A model generated the notes under the pieces. That model had not been told where the DNA came from. It saw only the letters and a list, made by a program, of their open reading frames with translations, and ran no database searches. Positions 13,547 through 15,683 of a stretch of 15,683 bases of DNA are shown here, in pieces. Within the stretch, counting starts at the first letter, position 1; each line of letters begins with the position of its first letter. Source of the DNA: Pseudomonadota bacterium. GTDB taxonomy: Bacteria > Myxococcota_A > UBA796 > SXON01. Made by a program: the position numbers and the translations under genes. The stretch covers positions 1 through 15,683 of the forward strand of contig SXOM01000445.1 in NCBI GenBank assembly GCA_005776735.1. The letters run 5' to 3'.

Positions 13547-14224
13547 TCATTTCCAGCTCGGATATTCTGCAGGGCCGTGCGCTCCCTCGGGCAGGCCTTC
13601 CTCGGCCAGGGCGCGAAGGGCATCCGCCGCGGCGTGCAGCTGAGTTCGGAGTGCGTGACGATGCTCGGGAGCACATCCGCGAAGCGCGTCGCCCAAGAGG
13701 GGATCGCGCGCGCGGCGCACAACCTCGCGGAGCGCGCGCGCCCCAGCCGGCAAGCGGGGGCGGCCCACTCCCGATCGAATGGCCCTTCCGGACTCGTCGA
13801 CTCGGACGCCCAGTTCACGCGCCGTCCACGCTTCACGGACGCAACGCTCGGCGAGTGGACCGCGGGACTGCGGTGGCGCCGCAAGCAACTCGACTTGATG
13901 GGCGCAGGTGAGCAACTGGGCGACGGGCCCCAGAAACCGGTGCTGCTCCGCGAGCCGGACCCCGAGCTTCAGCTTTGCGGGCGTGACCGGCAAGTCGGGG
14001 TGTGCGAGCAGCCTGCGCAGTGAAGCGGAACGGGCCCCGTGGCGGAGGTACTGCTCGCCCGAGCCCTCGAAAAGTGCGTCCAGCACCGCGAGACCCATGC
14101 CCACCAGCGCCGGCGGCGACCGCTGCCCGGCCACCCGTTGCAGCTCGGCCACCAGGCTGTCGACCAGCCCCGCTCCAACACCTGGTCGCGCCACACCGAG
14201 AGTCGCGGGGGGGGGGCGGGTCAT
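13547..14224 (-). CDS. Unrecognised 225-residue helical protein with C10 tract after the start
   Basis: This is the first gene of the operon. The ATG at 14224 has GGAGG five bases upstream and a good promoter, so the start is well supported. Codons 3-6 contain an uninterrupted run of ten C on the coding strand (PPP). The rest is predicted helical and rich in Leu, Ala and Arg. LTCAHQVELLAAP (105-117) followed by AERCVREAWTARELGVRV (125-142) recalls the helical 'SH-x-LL ... A...W(T/S)xREL' pattern of DUF1016/YhcG-type nuclease N-termini, but the match is weak and no nuclease domain follows. A cytoplasmic regulator or adaptor is possible. Slippage in the C tract would destroy the protein after about five codons, so expression may be phase-variable. 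A GTG at codon 11 is an alternative start lying beyond the tract. Confidence 0.7.
   Translation of the reverse strand: MTRPPPATLGVARPGVGAGLVDSLVAELQRVAGQRSPPALVGMGLAVLDALFEGSGEQYLRHGARSASLRRLLAHPDLPVTPAKLKLGVRLAEQHRFLGPVAQLLTCAHQVELLAAPPQSRGPLAERCVREAWTARELGVRVDESGRAIRSGVGRPRLPAGARALREVVRRARDPLLGDALRGCAPEHRHALRTQLHAAADALRALAEEGLPEGAHGPAEYPSWK
14207..14216. repeat. G10/C10 homopolymer inside the 5' end of a gene
   Basis: Ten consecutive G on the plus strand, in codons 3-6 of the 225-residue gene. Runs of this length slip during replication and are typical of contingency loci; they are also a common sequencing-error site. Confidence 0.85.
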
Positions 14225-14553
14225 GCAATCCTCCGTACAACCTGGCGGAGTGTAGATGCGCCTCGGGCGAGCGTCAAGAGCTGGCCCAGGTCTTCGCTCG
14301 GGCGGAGCCGCCCCCCGACCTCGGCCGCCGGGCTCGCCCGCTCGGAGTACGGCGCCGCCACGCTCACGGACCTGAGCCGGTGCAGCAAGCCCCTCGCGGT
14401 TCGGCGTCCTCCTCCGACCCGGCAGGACCCGGTGATGACGGTGTGCCTCACCAAACGCAGGTTGTGTCCCAACCCGCTGATTTCGAGGACGCCGACCCGC
14501 GCCAGCGGGCGCCGCGTCGTGCCCGGCGCCCCCACGTGCATTACGCTCCCCCC
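14225..14553. other. Intergenic region between divergent operon and kinase
   Basis: The first 53 bases hold the minus-strand promoter and ribosome site. In the remainder I see no RNA gene and no other promoter. The kinase frame stays open through this whole stretch without an ATG; the encoded residues are Pro/Arg/Ala-rich with no domain, so I treat it as non-coding, though a longer kinase N-terminus from an upstream GTG cannot be excluded. Confidence 0.5.
14249..14277 (-). promoter_or_regulatory. Sigma-70-like promoter of the four-gene operon
   Basis: The minus strand reads TTGACG (14277-14272), 17 bases, TACACT (14254-14249). It matches consensus in 5 of 6 and 4 of 6 positions with ideal spacing. 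Predicted leader is about 18 nt and contains GGAGG (14234-14230) five bases before the ATG at 14224. The -35 is the same hexamer as in the two promoters near 4664 and 4910. Confidence 0.7.
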
Positions 14554-15683
14554 GTGCAGATCCACCAGTACGAGGTCGTCCGGGAGCTCGGGCAGGGCCA
14601 GTTCGGCAGCGTCTCGCTCGCCGTGGGCGAAGTCCCCGGGCGGCACGGCGCGCCCGGGCGTCGGCGGGTGGTGGCGGTCAAGTCGCTGAAGGACGCCCGA
14701 AACGCCGAGTCGTTGCGGCTGTTGCGCCAGGAGTTCGCGCTCCTGGACCAGGTCAAGCACCGGTCGATCGTGCGCGTCTTCGAGTACTTCGACGACCAAC
14801 GTGCCGTCGTCATGGAATATGTGCACGGCGTCACGCTGCGCACCGTGCTCGAGGACTGCGCCAAGGCGCGCGAGCAGGTGTTCACCGAGGCGGCGATCGA
14901 GATCGGGTGCGAGATCGCCGACGCGCTGTACCAGGCGTGGACCACCCCGGGCGACAACGGCGACCGCCTGCGCCTGGTGCACCGCGACCTGAAGCCCGAA
15001 AACGTGATGCTGACGGCCGACGGCGAGGTGAAGGTCCTCGACTTCGGGCTCGCCCACGTCGACAACGCCGACTTCGTCCGCGAAGACAGCCGCCTGGTGC
15101 GAGGCACACCCCTGTACATGTCGCCGGAGCAGGCCCGCGGCGAAGAACTCGACCACCGGAGCGACTTGTTCGCGCTCGGGCTGATGCTCTACGAGCTGCT
15201 CACCGGGCGCCCGGCGTATCGGGTGCCGACCGATGCGCCCGACCCGGTGCGCGCGGCGCTCGCCGCCATCGAGGCCGGCGCGCTGGACGAACAATGCCGC
15301 GAGCTCGAGTCGAAGTTGCCGGGAATGGGACCGGTCGTGGCGCGGTTGTTGCAGGCAAACCCCCGCAACCGCTACCCCAATGGCCAAGACCTCCTCGTCG
15401 ACCTGCGCCGCCAGCTCTACCGGGACCGCGGCAGCTACATCAAAGAGTTCGTGTCGTTCTACTTCGGAAGTCTACATCCACTCAGCGTGCCTCCGGATCC
15501 GGACGCGCCGCGAGGAGGCCGCATGTCGGGTGAAAAGCGCAAGTCCATCGAAGAGCGCCTGGCGGAGCAGCTGGTCGACGACACCGGCGAGCCCGGGCCG
15601 CGCGCGCCCGTCCCCGTCCGACGCACGCAGCGGGCCGTGCCTCAGGCCGCGGCGCCGGCGCCCACCCCCGCGCCGTCGATGGC
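14554..15683 (+). CDS. Hanks-type Ser/Thr protein kinase (3' end beyond window)
   Basis: The 376 residues visible contain a complete kinase domain (about 6-283). ATP-binding and catalytic elements are intact: glycine loop GQGQFGSV (13-20), lysine 43 in VAVKSLK, glutamate 60, catalytic loop HRDLKPEN (143-150), DFG (163-165), GTPLYMSPE (184-192) and DLFALGLMLYELLTGRP (204-220). The arginine before the catalytic aspartate marks an RD kinase, activated by loop phosphorylation. After the domain the chain becomes Pro/Ala-rich with a basic stretch and has no stop before the window end. GTG 14554 puts the domain directly at the N-terminus; GTG 14536 is equally possible. Neither has a ribosome site. 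It is the natural candidate to phosphorylate targets for the FHA proteins nearby, but that link is inferred. Confidence 0.92.
   Translation, partial: MQIHQYEVVRELGQGQFGSVSLAVGEVPGRHGAPGRRRVVAVKSLKDARNAESLRLLRQEFALLDQVKHRSIVRVFEYFDDQRAVVMEYVHGVTLRTVLEDCAKAREQVFTEAAIEIGCEIADALYQAWTTPGDNGDRLRLVHRDLKPENVMLTADGEVKVLDFGLAHVDNADFVREDSRLVRGTPLYMSPEQARGEELDHRSDLFALGLMLYELLTGRPAYRVPTDAPDPVRAALAAIEAGALDEQCRELESKLPGMGPVVARLLQANPRNRYPNGQDLLVDLRRQLYRDRGSYIKEFVSFYFGSLHPLSVPPDPDAPRGGRMSGEKRKSIEERLAEQLVDDTGEPGPRAPVPVRRTQRAVPQAAAPAPTPAPSM

Noticed and set aside
14518..14547. Leaderless promoter for the kinase
   Set aside because: TACGCT lies 6 bases before the GTG, the same geometry as the RHH promoter, but the -35 position has no match to TTGACG.
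14221..15387. 388-residue minus-strand ORF opposite the kinase
   Set aside because: The kinase has all catalytic motifs on the plus strand; the minus frame has no recognisable domain.
1..15683. CRISPR array, tRNA, rRNA, insertion sequence or attachment site
   Set aside because: No regularly spaced repeats, no cloverleaf or rRNA signature, no transposase and no terminal inverted repeats were seen in reading.

Overview
This is a high-GC Gram-negative window. Outer-membrane porin, lipoproteins, forkhead-associated (FHA) proteins, a VWA lipoprotein, an FG-GAP lipoprotein and a Hanks-type Ser/Thr kinase occur together. That mix would fit Myxococcota or another large-genome 'deltaproteobacterial' lineage, but no rRNA or taxonomic marker is present, so this is inference.

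Layout. (1) Positions 1-225 (minus) hold a frameshifted RelE/ParE toxin remnant that runs off the left edge. (2) Positions 397-4915 (minus) are a very tight oxyanion-uptake operon. It reads: small ribbon-helix-helix (RHH) protein, XRE/PBP-like regulator, modA, modB, modC, OprO/P-type porin. The last five genes all overlap by 4 nt (GTGA or ATGA), so the outer-membrane porin appears translationally coupled to a molybdate/tungstate ABC transporter. The RHH gene and the regulator each have a TTGACG-type promoter inside an identical 12-bp repeat, placed at exactly the same distance from the start codon; both look leaderless. (3) Positions 4994-7260 (minus) hold an FHA membrane protein overlapping a cation-efflux-like membrane protein. 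(4) Positions 7302-9730 (plus) hold a divergent pair: a multi-spanning membrane protein with a degenerate FHA-like cytoplasmic domain, overlapping a VWA lipoprotein. A GC hairpin lies between this pair and the next, convergent operon. (5) Positions 9769-14277 (minus) are a four-gene operon with a clear promoter. It encodes a helical protein with a C10 tract just after its start codon, two unrecognised proteins (143 and 479 residues, the latter with a CxCxC cluster), and an FG-GAP/calcium-motif lipoprotein. (6) From 14554 (plus) to the right edge runs a Ser/Thr protein kinase, divergent from the previous operon.

How the genes may work together. The first block is a self-contained oxyanion import route: porin across the outer membrane, ModA in the periplasm, ModBC at the inner membrane, and a co-transcribed ligand-sensing regulator. 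The FHA/FHA/VWA block and the kinase look like parts of phospho-threonine signalling, although nothing in the sequence proves the kinase phosphorylates a partner of these FHA domains. The four-gene operon at 9769-14277 is the best candidate for an undescribed system.
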